Below are positions 21,961 through 34,048 of a stretch of 64,000 nt of DNA, in pieces. The DNA is from Heterohyrax brucei (taxonomy: Eukaryota > Chordata > Mammalia > Hyracoidea > Procaviidae). The DNA lies in the NCBI GenBank assembly GCA_028571685.1, contig CM053162.1, positions 7,258,001 through 7,322,000 on the forward strand, in the 5' to 3' direction. A model generated the notes under the pieces. That model ran no database searches. It was not told where the DNA came from and saw nothing but the letters and a program-made list of their open reading frames with translations. The first letter of the stretch is position 1. Each line of letters starts with the position of its first letter. Made by a program: the position numbers and the translations under genes.

Positions 21961-22059
21961 CAGGGCAGGAGAGCAAGAGTAAAGTATACTTATATAATCC
22001 TTTTACCAAGGAGGAAACTAATAAATGTAAGCAATATTACAGACTACCATAAGCACTTA

Positions 22060-22225
22060 ATCATAAATCAGTCTTTGTTTTGTTTGTCTTTCCCATTAAT
22101 TTGTAAGCTCTTTGAAGACCAAACTTATTTCTTATTTTGTAAATTTTTTTTCACAACACTCTACACAGTACATGGCACATCACAGTGCAACAGGCATGGA
22201 CTGAGTCAATAAATGCTCACATGAC
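22060..22225 (+). repeat. L2 3' end
   Basis: 'taagctctttgaagaccaaacttatttc' and 'acagtacatggcacatcacagtgc...gtcaataaatgctcac' are the last part of L2. Confidence 0.65.
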
Positions 22226-23534
22226 ATTTCTTATATACTCTTCTGATGTTACAAACAAAAAAAATCATTTTTTCCCTGCTCATTCATACAACAAAAACAT
22301 AAACCATTCTAGCTTTATGACATATATTGTATCTACACAATATGTCCACATGTATACATGCATTGTTTATTTTCCCCTCTACAATGTTAGAAACATCATC
22401 TCAATTTTAGCAAAAAATGCTTCAACAATTCATTCAAATCACTCTTGCACTTTAAATCAGTGTGTTCATTGATAACCTATGAGGTGCTAGGCAATTTCCC
22501 TCCAACAGCTGGGCTTATAAGCTAGGAAGTCCCGCTGAGCAATGGAGTCAAAGGAGAAGGGATGGCCAAGGACAAGGCCACCCCTGTAGTCCTATTCAGA
22601 AGAGTCCCAGCCTTGTGCTACTCCAGTGATGAGCATTCTTTTCCAAGTTCTCAAGCCTGTGCTCCTCATTCCACTGAACTGCTCAGCTCACCAAGCATAT
22701 CTGCATTTATTGTACAGTTAGTGCTGAGTACACTGAACAAGGTAATGGGATGCAGCAAAGGTCAAAAGGTGACACCCTGGCACTGTGTTGTTGATATCTC
22801 AGTAGAATGAGCCGTGGCTTGCTCTCACTCTTACCCAGAGACTAACTGCACTGGGTACTCACACAAAGACTGTGAGTGCTCTCAGAAAGGAGCCCAGTAG
22901 ACTGCAGCATGAGGAACACCCAGGGGTAAACCTGACACCTGTCAACAATGAGGACAAGGAGCACATAGCAGTTTTATATCAAAATGTAACCAAGAACAGA
23001 CTTAGTGAGTATGGACAGTATAATGTCATCTCCTGGGAACTGCATGTGGAGAAGACAGTGGCTGGTGCTTGAGTCTGAAAGACAGGAAAAAGTAGGGATT
23101 TGGAAATTTGTCACAGTGTAAATGGGAAGGAGATCCTGAATAATGGTGGGCAGTACTGGATTCTGCTTCTCCATCATGAGTCAAGGGCAGAAAACTCTGC
23201 GAAATAGACGAAACAAATTTTTTTTCCCTTTGGTCGCCGTGAGGCGGATTCGACTCACTGGCACTTGGCTTTGGCTTTTGACCAGATCATTAGGCACTGT
23301 TTTCAAGGAGCCTGGTCTTGACTGTCTCCTTCCTTTGTGGATCAAATACAATCTCCCAAGTATCACTCCAATAAACAATAATGCCATCTGTCCTCTAAAT
23401 GGTCACTCATCCTGCCACCTTCTTTCTATCTGTGTAAAAAGATTCAAATGTCTCCCAGTTTACCTCTCTCTTAGGTATTCCACCTGACAATCTCCTTCCC
23501 AAAATCAGCCAGTCAAAACCCTGTGGATCACTAT
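22226..23534. other. Intergenic DNA, one small SINE tail fragment
   Basis: No family is recognised over most of it. A short AfroSINE-tail-like piece ('gtcgccgtgaggcggattcgactcactggcac') occupies 23238-23285, plus strand. The frames of 82 to 114 codons here lack any domain that I know. Confidence 0.45.
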
Positions 23535-23655
23535 TGTCCGATCTGCAACTGGTCACGGGGATGGTGCAGAACCAGGCAATGTTCAGTTCCATTGTGCATG
23601 GGGTCACCTTGAGTCAGAGGCCAACTTGATGCAGCTAACAACAACACAGTTCATT
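23535..23655 (+). repeat. RTE-clade LINE 3' tail
   Basis: 'ggtgcagaaccaggcaatgttcagttccattgtgcatgg' followed by 'gatgcagctaacaacaacac' is the RTE 3' end, 5'-truncated to about 120 bp. Confidence 0.75.
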
Positions 23656-24190
23656 AACCACTCCCGGTGGCAAACAAACAAATAAACAACACTGCTAAAC
23701 ACTTGATTAATCAATTATTTTTAAATTAATTTTACAAATAATGTAACATATATGACCTACCAGACACTGGGTATACACCTTTCAATAAAAGGAATTCTCT
23801 CTGTCATTACGAAATTACAATCTAGCAAATGAAATAAATATTAAATTGGGAAATAAAAAATTATGCATATCTAAATTCAACTCACGCTAATTGTTAATGA
23901 GCATTTCTTTCTTCTTTTATAGCACAGGACTTCCTCACCTGAACCCTTTAGAGATTTTGATGGTAGCCTTCATGGGATCCATGAGTTTCTTTTCTTTTCT
24001 TTTTCAATATTTTACTGTGATTAAGTGAAAATTTACAATCCAAGTCAATTAGCCATATGAAACCGAATACACACATCTCTGTGCCACTCTAGCTGCTGTC
24101 CCGATGCTGTGACAGCACACTCTTCCTTTTCTCCACCTGCTTCCTATATTCATTCAACCAACTCTTGTCCCTGCCTGTCAACCATTCCAA

Positions 24191-26705
24191 TTCATTTCTT
24201 TCTTTTTTTTAATATTTTTTTATTAAATAAAAAAATGAAAGTGTACATACTCTGTGCTTACAATATTGGGTTAAGAGAGGAGGAGTACACAAGTTGTGTC
24301 GAAGTCTCATTAATATTGATCTTACTAATGTGAATTGTCTCCAATTTCACCCTAACAAATTTCTAACAACTGTCTAATCTAAACCCTCACCCCTTGCCTT
24401 CCTGCCCTCCCACCTTCCCCACCCTTGTAGCCGTCAAAGAGTCTTTTCTGTTATGTATGAATATGTTTTTAAGTTTTTATCGTAGGGATCTCATATAATA
24501 ATTGTCTTTCTGTCACTGATTAGTTTCACTCAATATAATGTCCTCCAGTTGAGACCAAATGGAGAGATGTTTCCTGCTATCATCATTGTTCTTTATCAGT
24601 GTATAGTACTCCATGGAGTATGTGTACCAAAGTTTACCTATCCATTCTGCTGTTGTTGGGCATCTGGGTTGATTCCAACTTTTTGCTATCATGGACTGTG
24701 CTGCAATGAATATTCGTGTGCATGTAGCAGCCGGTGTGACTGGCCTCGATTTTGTAGGATATATTCCGAGCAGACGAATAACTGGGTCAAATGGTATATC
24801 TATATCCATTATTTTAAGGTAATGCCAAATTGCTTTCCAAAGAGGTTGCACCATTCTGCAATCCCACCAACAGTGAAGGAGAGTTCCATTCTCTTCACAG
24901 CCTCTCCAACATTTATTGTTTTGGGTTTTTTGGATCATGGCCAATCTTGTTGGGGTGAGATGGTATCTCATTGTCGTTCTCATTTGAATTTCTTTAATAA
25001 TTAATGATTGCGAACATGTCCGCATGGGTTTTTTGGCTGCCTGGATCTCCTCTTTAGAGAAGTGTCTGTCCGTCTCCTTTGCCCATCACTTGATTGGATG
25101 ATTTGTCTTTTTCTTACTGATATTTTGTAGAACCCTATAGATTATGGAGATCAGGTGTTGATCTGACATAGAGTTGCCAAATATTTTTTCCCATTCTGTA
25201 GGTGGTCTTTTCATCCTTTTGATGAGCAGAAGTGTTTGATTCTTATTAATTCCCATTTATCTATTTTCTCTTCTGATGAATGTGTTTTGTTTGTCAGATT
25301 TTGAAGTCTGTCTATATTGCATATTAAAACATCCATGTTGACCCTGTCTTATCTTGGATGAGCTTTATCATTTTAGCTTTTATATTCAGGTCTTTTATCC
25401 AATTTAGTTGATTTTTGTATAAGGTGTGAGATATGGGTCTTGTTTCAATTTTTTGCAAATGGGTATCCAATTATGCCAGTACCATTTGTTAAAGAGACTG
25501 TTCTTACCCCAGTTCAAAATCTTAGGACCTTTGTCAAATATCAGCTGTTCATAGGAGGATAGTGGCATCTCTGGGGTCTCTACTTTGTTTCATTGGTCTA
25601 TATTTCTCTTTTTGTACCAATACCAGGCTGTTTTGACTGCTGTGGCAGTGCAATAGGTTTTAAAGCCAGGTAGTGAGAGGTTTCCCAGCATGTTCTTCTT
25701 TTTCAGTAGTGCTTTACTTATTCAGGGTTTCTTCCCTTTCCAAATAAAGCTGATAATTTGTTTCTCCATCTCATTAAAAGATGTCGTTGGAATTTGTACT
25801 GGGATTGCATTATATAAGTAGAGTGCTTTGGACAAAATAGACATTTTCACAATATTGAGTTTTCCTATCCATGAGCAAAGCAGATTATTCCACTTATGTA
25901 AGTCCCTCCTAGTTTCTTGTAGCAATGTCTTATAGTTTTCTCTGTAAAAATCTCTTATTTCTCTAGTTAGATTTATTCCTAGATATTTTATCTTCTTGGG
26001 GGCTATAGTAAATGGAATTGATTTGGTGATTTCTTCATTAATAATTTCATTGTTGGTATAAAAGAATCCCACTGATCTAGTTATGTTTATCTTGTATCTC
26101 GATACTTTGCTGAATTCTTCTATTAGCTCTAACAGTTTACTTATGGATTTCTTTGGATTCTCTGTATAAAGAATTATATCATCTACAAAGAGGGAAATCT
26201 TTACTTCTTCGGTGCCAATACGGATGCCTTTTATTTCTTTGTCTTATCTAATTGCTCTGGCTAGAACTTCTAGGACAGTGTTGAATAAAAGGGATGAGAG
26301 CAGGCATCCTTGTCTAGTTCCCGTTCTCAAAGGGAATTCTTTCAATCTTTCACCATTCAGGATGATGAAAGCAGTTGGCTTTGCATAGATGCTACTGATT
26401 ATATTGAGGAATTTTCCTTTTATTCCTATTTTTCTGAGAGTTTTAAGCATGAATGGATGTTGAACTTTGTCAAATGCCTTTTCTGCATTAATTGACAAAA
26501 TCAGGTGATTTTTATCTTTTGTGTTATTAATATGGTTGATCACATTAATTGTTTTTCTGATGTTGAACCAGCCTTGCATCTCTGGAAGGAAACCAACTTG
26601 ATCATGATGAATGATTGTTTTTATATGCTGTAGAATTGTATTGGCTAGAATTTTGTTGAAGATTTTTGCATCTAGATTCATCAGTGATATTGGTCTGTAA
26701 TTTCT
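24191..26705 (-). mobile_element. Nested 5'-truncated L1, relatively young
   Basis: Minus-strand insert whose low end is a poly-A (plus-strand T-run with 'aatattttttta') and a 3' UTR, followed by the ORF2 C-terminus and RT. It breaks off in the RT region near 26705, where the host 3' UTR resumes. About 92-93 percent identical by eye to 52033-53441. No clean target-site duplication was found. Confidence 0.85.
24513..26705 (-). pseudogene. L1 ORF2 fragment, RT to C-terminus
   Basis: The best preserved LINE protein region in the window. From the high end it holds RT motifs ([15 protein letters not shown], then [13 protein letters not shown], then the FVDD catalytic box near 26190-26201 with both aspartates kept). 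The C-terminus follows, with the CWRGC...LLHCWW Cys/His motif (24513-25025) and the terminal MEYYTLIKN block. 26732-26244 and 26072-25722 share one frame, parted by a single TAA at 26244-26246 where relatives have CAA. A TGA follows at 25722-25724. Compared with the copy at 53240, a 1-bp deletion near 25405 shifts the frame, and it is later restored. It cannot make a whole protein. Confidence 0.85.
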
Positions 26706-27205
26706 ATAGAGGAGATGCTCTGACAGCTTCATGTCTTACATTCTGCTCCAATTTTTGTCTGAAAAATTATCTTCAACACTGGTTTCAGCTCTGGTTTAGC
26801 AGCGAGTCTAATGGCCATGTTCTTGGGGACCTTCCAGGATGTGGGACCATCAAGTCTCATCTTTTTCATGGAATTCTAGATCTGCAACCCCATTTTTCAC
26901 CCACTATGTCAGGGAGTCTACCTAGTGTTCCTTGTCGAGACAGTCATTTTTGGTTACTGGGCACCACCTAGTTCTTCCAGTCTCATTTTGATTTAATTTC
27001 TGAATCACAAGGCCCTTTTTGTCTCCTGGGCTCATATTTTGATCCTGTCTTTGATGTCCTTTGTTCTTCTCTGCTGCAGGCAGATTGGGACCAATTTATG
27101 ACCTTTAGATGACAGCATGCTAGGTTTTAAGTCCCTAGATGCTACTCACCAAAGTGGGGTGCAGAACAGGATCCATGAATTTCTTAATGGTGTACACAAA
27201 GTAGT

Positions 27206-28111
27206 CTGTGTCTGTGTGTATAGATGTCATATTTTTTTAAAAGAAAAAAGTCCATGGTTTCATCCAAACCTCAAATAGGTCTATGATCTCTTCAAAGGTA
27301 GTACTGATGCTTTACAGTCATTGCAGAAAAGATTTTCTTCTTTTACCATTGCCCCCACCCAGAATTGATTGAATTAGTTTATGTTTATGGATGACTCTGA
27401 AGTAAACCAACTCAGAGAAGCAGAACTTGAGAGGTCAGTGCTGTCTTCAGACAGGTCAGTGAGCATATCCCAGCCTGAAAAGCCCCCACTAAGATGTTAG
27501 TGGTGGCTGCCTTTTTGGAATAGGAATATGGTGATATTTGCACTCTTTTCTCTATATTGCTGTGTTGTCCAAATTTTTTACAGTAAAAAAATGTATAATT
27601 AAGAAAAGTAACACATAAAAGCTATCATTGTTTTTGATTTTGTGGGGAATAATGTACTTTACTACTAATACGCATTCTTTGTTGACTAACGTACAGGAAT
27701 GCGTTACACAAAACCTGGCAGTGCAATCTCACAATAATTTCATATAAAATCATCCTTATGCTAAAGTAAGTCTAAATGAGGAGATAGGCTGAGAACTGGC
27801 TGTCTGCTTAGCTGTGGACTGCAGTGGGGATCACATACTTCTCACTGGGGGTTTAGGGTTGTAGGCATGGACAGCACTATCACCTTTGACCTTGCCCTCT
27901 ACCGTGTATAGTACATAGGTTCCATGTCACTGAGTAGTACCTTGTTTGGGAAGAAGTCTAAAAGCTTAAGAATATCTAAGGAAATTTTTCTGATATTAAT
28001 TGTCTTATATTGCAAAGACAGTCCAGGATTGAGAGTCCAATGACAAGGTTCTAGTCCAGGCTCTTAAACTTTCTAGGTATCTCATCTTAGACCAGAGACT
28101 TCTCTGATTCT
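27206..28111. other. Intergenic DNA
   Basis: No gene, SINE or LINE that I can identify. 'ttttttacagtaaaaaaatgtata' near 27578 is AT-rich and not diagnostic. Confidence 0.45.
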
Positions 28112-28312
28112 GCCATGGCAAAGTAGTTAAGCACTTGGCTGCTAACAGAAAGGTTGGCAGTTTGAGCCCATCCCACTGCTCCATGGGAGAAAAATCTGGA
28201 CATTGACTCCAGATTACAGCCTAGAAAACTCTACAGTGATTAAATGCTCAGTTGTTAACAAAAAATATCACCAGTTAGAACCTACTAGCTGCTCCGTGGG
28301 AAAATGATGTGG
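28112..28312 (+). repeat. Two AfroSINE pieces in tandem
   Basis: First piece 28112-28244: tRNA head ('ggcaaagtagttaagcacttggctgctaac') and the older-type body. Second piece 28245-28312: head-proximal part only, ending at 'gctgctccgtgggaaaatgatgtgg', where RTE sequence begins directly. Confidence 0.65.
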
Positions 28313-29035
28313 AAATCATCAAAAATGAAACAGAACGCATAAACATTGATGTGCTGGGCATTAGTAAGCTGAAATGCACTGATACTGGCCATTTTGAATC
28401 CAACAATCTTATGGTCTACTATGGATCATATGGTCTACTGGGAATGAAAACTTGAAGAGGAATGGTGTAGCATTCACCATCAAAAAGAAAATTTCAAGAT
28501 CTGTCCTGAAGCACAATGCTGTCAGTGATAAATATAATATCCACATGCCTGCAAGGAAGGCCAGATAACTGCTGCTAAGGATCTCTTCAAAGTGTTGAAA
28601 AGTAAAGGTGTCACCTTGAAGACTAAAGTATGACTGACCTAAGCTGTGGTATTTTCAATCACATGATTGTATACATGTGTTAGCTGGGCAATGAACAAAG
28701 AAGACAGAAGAATTGACGTCTTTGAATTGTGGTGTTGGGGAAGAATGTTGAATGTGTCATGAACTGCCAAAATAACAAATAGATCTGTTCTGGAAGAAGT
28801 ACAACCAGAGTGCACCTTGGAAGCAAAGATGGCAAAACTACATGTTACATACTTTGGACATCTTCTTAGGAAGCTTCACTCCCTGGAGAAGGACGTCATG
28901 CTCGGTACAGTGGAGGGTAAGAGAAAAAGAGGAAGACCCTTGACAAGATGGATTGATAAATTGGCTGCAACAAAGACATAAGCATCAAAATAATTGTGGA
29001 CATGTTACAAAACCAGACAGTGTTATATTCTATTG
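28313..29035 (+). pseudogene. RTE-clade LINE with internal deletion
   Basis: RTE elements encode an APE endonuclease plus RT. 28313-28560 covers part of the endonuclease: INETERINIDVLGIS-type order, where the catalytic Glu codon of the ISELKW motif is AAG (Lys) at 28366-28368 and the Trp is TGC. At about 28560 it jumps to the RT C-terminal region ('ctcttcaaagtgttgaaaag' to 'ggaagacccttgacaagatgg'), so most of the RT is deleted. The tail ends at 29035, where L1 begins. Confidence 0.8.
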
Positions 29036-31255
29036 TAAGTTTAGCCAGTGGCTTATCAATTCTGTTGATCTTTTCAGAAAACCATTCTTTTGGTTTTGTT
29101 AATTTTTTCACTTGTTCTATCCTCTAATTTAGTTCTGCTCTAATCTTTATTATCTGTTTTCTTTTCATGACTGAGGGATTCCTCTGTTGCTCTCTTTCTC
29201 TTTGATCAAGTTGCAGGGTTAATTGTTTGGTCTGGGCCTTTTCTTCACTCCAGGTGTGTATATTTATAGAGACAAATTGACCTCTGAGCACTGCTTCTGC
29301 TGTATCCCATAGGTTCTGGTAGGATTTTCATTTGATTCCATACATTTCTTCATTTCATCCTTGATTTCTCCTATAACATATAGGTTTTTAAGCAAGGTAT
29401 TCTTTAGTTTCCATGAGTTCAGATTTCTATCTGTGTTTTCTCTGGTATTGATTTCAACTTTTACGGTTTATGGTCTGAGAAAATGCTTTGTAATTATCAA
29501 TGGTTTGGATTTTGTTGAGACTTGCTTTATGTCCTAACCCATGGTCTATTCTGGAATGTTTCATGTATACTGGAGAAGGGGTACTTATCTGTTGACTGGT
29601 AAAAAGTTCTGCATATGTCAATAAGGTCTACTTGGTTAATTGTTGCAATAAGATCTTCTATGTCTTTACTGAGCTTTACTTTGGATAATCTGTCCATTAC
29701 TGAAAGTGGAGTGTTGAAGTCTCCAGCTATTATTGTGGAGTGGTCTATCTCATTTTTCACTGTGGGCAGTGTTTGTTTGATGTATTTATGTGCTCCGGTA
29801 TTGGGTGCATAAATATTTAATATTCTTATGTCCTGCTTATGTATTGAACTTTCAGCAATAAACAGTGATCATCCTTGTCTGTGATGGTGGGTTTTACATT
29901 AAAATCTATTTTATCTGAGATTAGTATTGCCACTCCTGCTGTTCTTTGTATGTTGTTGGCTTGATATATATTTTGCCATCCTTTCATTTTCATTTTGTTC
30001 ATATCTTTGATTCTTAGGTCTGTTTCTTGTAAGCAGCAAAGGGCCGGTCATGTGTTGTGATCCATGATGCAACTGGCTGTCTGTTTATTGGAGTGTTCAA
30101 TCCATTTACATTCAGTGTAATTACTGATAGGTATGCATTTAGTGCTGTCAGTTTGATGCATTTATTTTTGTGTTGATAGTCTGTTTTTCTTAATATTCTA
30201 TTCTGGGTCATTCTACTTTATGGGTTGACTTTTCATCTTTTTTGATGTTGGTTTTGTGTTTGTTGACACTCCTATATTATACTTCTTGTTTTGATACATC
30301 TCATTATTTTGCTTTGCAGCTAGTCCTATGATTCTCTCTTACTATTCTAAGTGTAAACCAGACTCTAACTTCTGCATATCTTTTTAATTTCCTCTCCATC
30401 TGAAAAGTTTGTAACTATTGTAACATATCCCTTTTTTTAGTGTGGTGATGTCATAATTTTTATGTTCTGATCATTGGTTCTCTTCTTTTAATAATGTAGT
30501 TTTGATCAAGCTTAGTGACTTCCCTAAGTGAATAGGATTCTGGATGCTGTGTCCTGCATTGCCTCCTTAAGTATATACTTAATGTTTTTGTTTTTCTAAG
30601 CAAAGAGCTTCTTTCAGTATTTGTTGTAGTTTTGGTGTGGTTTTTACTAAGTCTCCAAGCTTCTGTTTCTCTGTGAATGTCTTAATTTCACAGTCATATT
30701 TGAGAGACAATTCTGCAGGATATATAATTCTTGGTTTGAAGTTTTTCTCATTTAGGGTATGCATCATCCCACTGCTTTCTTGCCAGCATCATTTTGCTAA
30801 GAAGTCAGCTATCATTCCCTCTGAATGTTAGCTTTGCTTTGAGCGTCACTGCCTTTAAGAGCCGCTCTTTATGTTTCATTTTATTAAGTTTATTTATACT
30901 ATGTCTTGTTGTCTTTCTTTTGGGGTCTGGTTTTTGTGATGTTCTATACATATCTTGGGTATCTGTGTTCCCTTCTTTCATAACTTCAGGGAAATTTTCT
31001 GTCAGCAATTCTATAACAATGCTCTCTGTATTTTCACCTATCCTTCCCTGTTCAGGAACTCCAGTTATTCATAGATCATTCCTCTTAATAGAGTCCCATG
31101 TGTTTCTTAATGCTTCTTCATTTATCTTATTTCTTTTCTCTGATTTCTCATCATACATGCTGGTGTCAGTTGCTCTATCCTCAAACTCACTAAGTCTACC
31201 TTCTATCTCCTGAATTCTGTTCTTTTGGCTTTGGATTGAATTGTCTAATCTGTCA
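29036..31255 (-). mobile_element. L1 segment, minus, tandem copy A (ORF2 5' part and ORF1)
   Basis: Reading minus: ORF1 C-terminal domain (frames 30805-31008 and 30579-30767), the ORF1-ORF2 spacer, and the ORF2 start near 30150 ('LNAYLSVITLNVNGLNTPI'). The endonuclease follows, down to the DKPLAKLT region at 29036. It covers the same L1 interval as 31256-33960 and is joined to it head to tail, about 80 percent identical by eye. Confidence 0.8.
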
Positions 31256-32312
31256 TTTTGTTAATTTTTTTTTCAATTGTTCTTCTATTCTCCGATTTAC
31301 TTGGTTTTGTTCTAATCTTTATTATCTGTTTTCTTCTGTTGCTCGAGGGGTTCCTCTGTTGCTCTCTTTCTACTTGCTCAAGCTGTAGGGTTAATTCTTT
31401 GGTTTGGATCCTTTCTTTCTTCTGGATGTGTGCATTTATAGAGATAAATTGACCTCTGCGCACTGCTTTGCTGAGTACTACAGGTTGTGGTAAGTTGTGT
31501 TTTCATTCTCATTTGACTCCATAAGTTTCCTTATTTTGTCCTTGGCTTCTTCTATAACCTATAGATTTTTGAGCAATGTTTTCTTCAGTTTCCATGAGTT
31601 CAAATTTCTACCTATGTTTTTTCTTCTATTGATCTAGACTTTTATGTCTTTATGGTCTTAGAAGATGCTTTGCAATAATTCAATGGTTTGGATTTTGTTG
31701 AGACTTGCTTTATGTCCTAACCTGTGGTCTCTTCTGGAAAATGTTCCTTGTGAATTAGAGAAGAAAGTGTTCTTATCCTTTGATGGGTAAAAAGTTCTGC
31801 AATAAGATCCACCTGGTAAATTGTCTCTATAAGATCTTCTGTATCTTTACTGAGCTTTTTCTGGATAATCTGCCCATTGCTGAGAGTGGAGTGTTGAAGA
31901 CTCCTACTATTGTTGTGGAGTGGTCTATCTTATTTTTCAGTGTTGTCAGTGTTTGTAGGATATATTTAGATGCTCTGGAATTGAGTGCATAAATATTTCA
32001 TATTGTTATATGCTGCTTATGTATTGAAGCTTTCAGTAATAAATGGTGATCATCCTTGTCCATGATAGTGGATCTTACATTAAAATCTATTTTATCTGAG
32101 ATTAGTATTGCTACTCCTAACCTTCTTGGTATGTTGTTAGCCTGGTATGTATTTGTCCCTCTGTTGATTTTAATTTTGTTCATATCTTTGAGTTTAAGGT
32201 GTGTTTCTTTTAAGTAACATATAGATGGATTGTGTCTTTTGATCCAGGCTGCAACTTCTGCCTCTTTATTGGAGCATTTAGTCCATCTACATTCAGTGTA
32301 TTTATTGATAGG

Positions 32313-32824
32313 TGTCATGGTTTGAATTGTGTCCCCTCCAAAATACGTGTAGCCATATGGCTGGGATACAATTCCCAGTATCTTGGGACTGTCCTCCATT
32401 GTGTGGTTTTGATAAACTGTATGCTAAAGGAACTGCAAATTCCTGTATAGGATTACTTCCTTGCTTTGCAGTAGGGGGAGTTTCCCCGGAGTATGGCTTG
32501 CCCCACCCTTAATGCTTTCAGCTTGCAAGGGATAAAAGGAAACAGAAACAAAGAGAATTAGGAGCCTCGCACCATCAAGAAATGTGCACCGGGAGTAGAG
32601 CGCGTCCTTGAGACCTGAGGTTCCTGCGCCAGGATGCTCCCTGGACAAAGACTGATGCAATACCAGACTTTCCTCCAGAGCCGACAAGAGGAAAGCCTTC
32701 CCCTGGAGCAGACACCCTGAATATGGACTGGAAACCTACCAGACTGTGTAAGAATAAACCTTCCTTTGTTAAAGCCATCCACTCTGTGGTATTTCTGTTA
32801 GAGCAGCCCTAGCTGACTAAAACA
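32313..32824 (+). mobile_element. Solo LTR with perfect 5-bp duplication, inserted in L1
   Basis: A 512-bp element from TGTCATGG to TAAAACA, flanked by ATAGG (32308-32312 and 32825-32829). Joining the L1 across it restores 'tgatagg|tatatgg', as read in the uninterrupted L1 copies. It is the cleanest member of the afrotherian MaLR-like family here, with an AATAAA at about 32752. The nesting proves that it is younger than this L1. Confidence 0.9.
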
Positions 32825-33271
32825 ATAGGTATATGGTCAGTGCTGTCATTTTGGTTCCTTTATTTTTCTGTTGTTGATATTTTCTTTGTTTCTCTTAATA
32901 TTCTGTTCTGGGTTGTTTTTCTCTATGGGCTTATTTTTCACCTTTTTCAGTGCTGGTTTTGTGTTTACTGAGACTCCTGTATTATGTTTCTTATTTTGAT
33001 AGGTCACCTCATTTGTCTGTATTGCAGCTATTCCTTTCACCCCCTTAATGTTCTAAGTTTAAACTAATCTTTAACTTCTGTGTATCTTCTTAATTTCCTC
33101 TCCATCTGAAAGGGTTATATCTAATGTAATATAGCACTCTTAATATTGTGATGATAGCATAGTTTTGTGTTAAAATCACTGGTTCCTTTCTTTTAATAGT
33201 TTAGCTTTTGTTGAGCTTCATGACTTCCCTACCTGAATAGGATTCTGGATATTGTATCCTGCATTCCATTC

Positions 33272-33965
33272 TTAAGTATACATTTGTTGTTTTTGTTTTC
33301 CTAAACAAAGAGCTTCTTTAAGTACTTCTTGTAGTTTTGGTTTGGTTTTTACAAAGTCTCTAAGCTTCTGTTTATCTGCAAATGTCTTAATTTCACTATC
33401 ATGTTTGAGAGGCAATTTTGCAGGACATATAACTCTTGATTGGAAATTTTTCTCCTTCAAGGTTTTCAATGTGTCATCCCACTGCCTTCTTGCCAACATA
33501 GTTTCTGCCAAGAAATCAGATGAAAGCCCAAAGGGATTCCCTTTGTATGTTATTTTTGTTTTAAGTCTCACTGCCTTTAAGAGCTTCTCTTTATGTTTCT
33601 TTTCATTAAGCTTGATTCTAATATGTCTTGGTGTCTTTCTTTTGGGGTCTGGTTTTTGTGGAATTTGATAAGAATCTTGGGTATCTATGTCCTCATCTTT
33701 CATAATTTCAGGGAAGTTTTGTGTCAGCCACTCTTCTACAATTCTCTCTGTAGTTTTGGCTATCCTTCCCTGTTCAGGAACTCCAATTATTCATAGATTA
33801 TTACTCTTGTAGAGTCCCACATATTTATTAATGCTTCTTCATTTTTCTTATTTCTTTTCTCTGAATTCTCCTCTAAATGCTGGTGTCAGTTGCTTTATCT
33901 TCAAGCTCTCCGATGCTGCCTTCCAACTCCTCAATCCTGCTCTTTGGCTTTGCAGTCAGTTGTCA
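33272..33965 (-). pseudogene. L1 ORF1 C-terminal half, 143-codon open frame
   Basis: A frame at 33703-33272 (minus) matches the ORF1p RRM and C-terminal domain: PDPKRKTPRHIRIKL, then a Y-K-G-N turn, LARRQWDD, RVICPAKLPLKHDSEIKTF, and LKEALCLGKQ at the end. The N-terminal coiled coil upstream (towards 34000) is broken. In an intact L1 this protein binds L1 RNA as a trimer. The related copies at 42711-43129 and 30579-31008 keep the same order but are more broken. Confidence 0.85.
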
Positions 33966-34048
33966 ATATCTGTAAGTTTATTACTGATCTGATGAATTTC
34001 AGATCATTGATGTCCCAACAGTTAATGTAGCTTGCTTAATTTTTCATT

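Larger units (their letters stand above)
23988..27205 (-). mobile_element. L1 3' UTR, minus strand, split by a nested L1
   Basis: Two parts of one L1 3' end: 23988-24190 (poly-A side, 'ttttactgtgattaagtgaaaatttac') and 26706-27205. They can be aligned in order to the uninterrupted L1 3' UTR at 48450-49135, which shows where the younger L1 (24191-26705) entered. The 5' end of the host fragment is truncated near 27205. A few dozen target bases seem missing at the junction. Confidence 0.8.

Noticed and set aside
24549-25004. 151-codon plus-strand frame
   Set aside because: It is the antisense of L1 ORF2 C-terminal sequence on the minus strand, whose Cys/His motif and known L1 order explain the DNA.
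24513-25025. 170-codon minus-strand frame as a host gene
   Set aside because: Its content is the L1 ORF2 C-terminus, and the same region recurs at 52657-52857.
30794-31213. 139-codon hydrophobic plus-strand frame that looks like a membrane protein
   Set aside because: Antisense of L1 ORF1. Reverse complements of Lys/Glu-rich coding sequence give Phe/Leu/Ser-rich frames, as also at 43088-43450 and 33342-33668.
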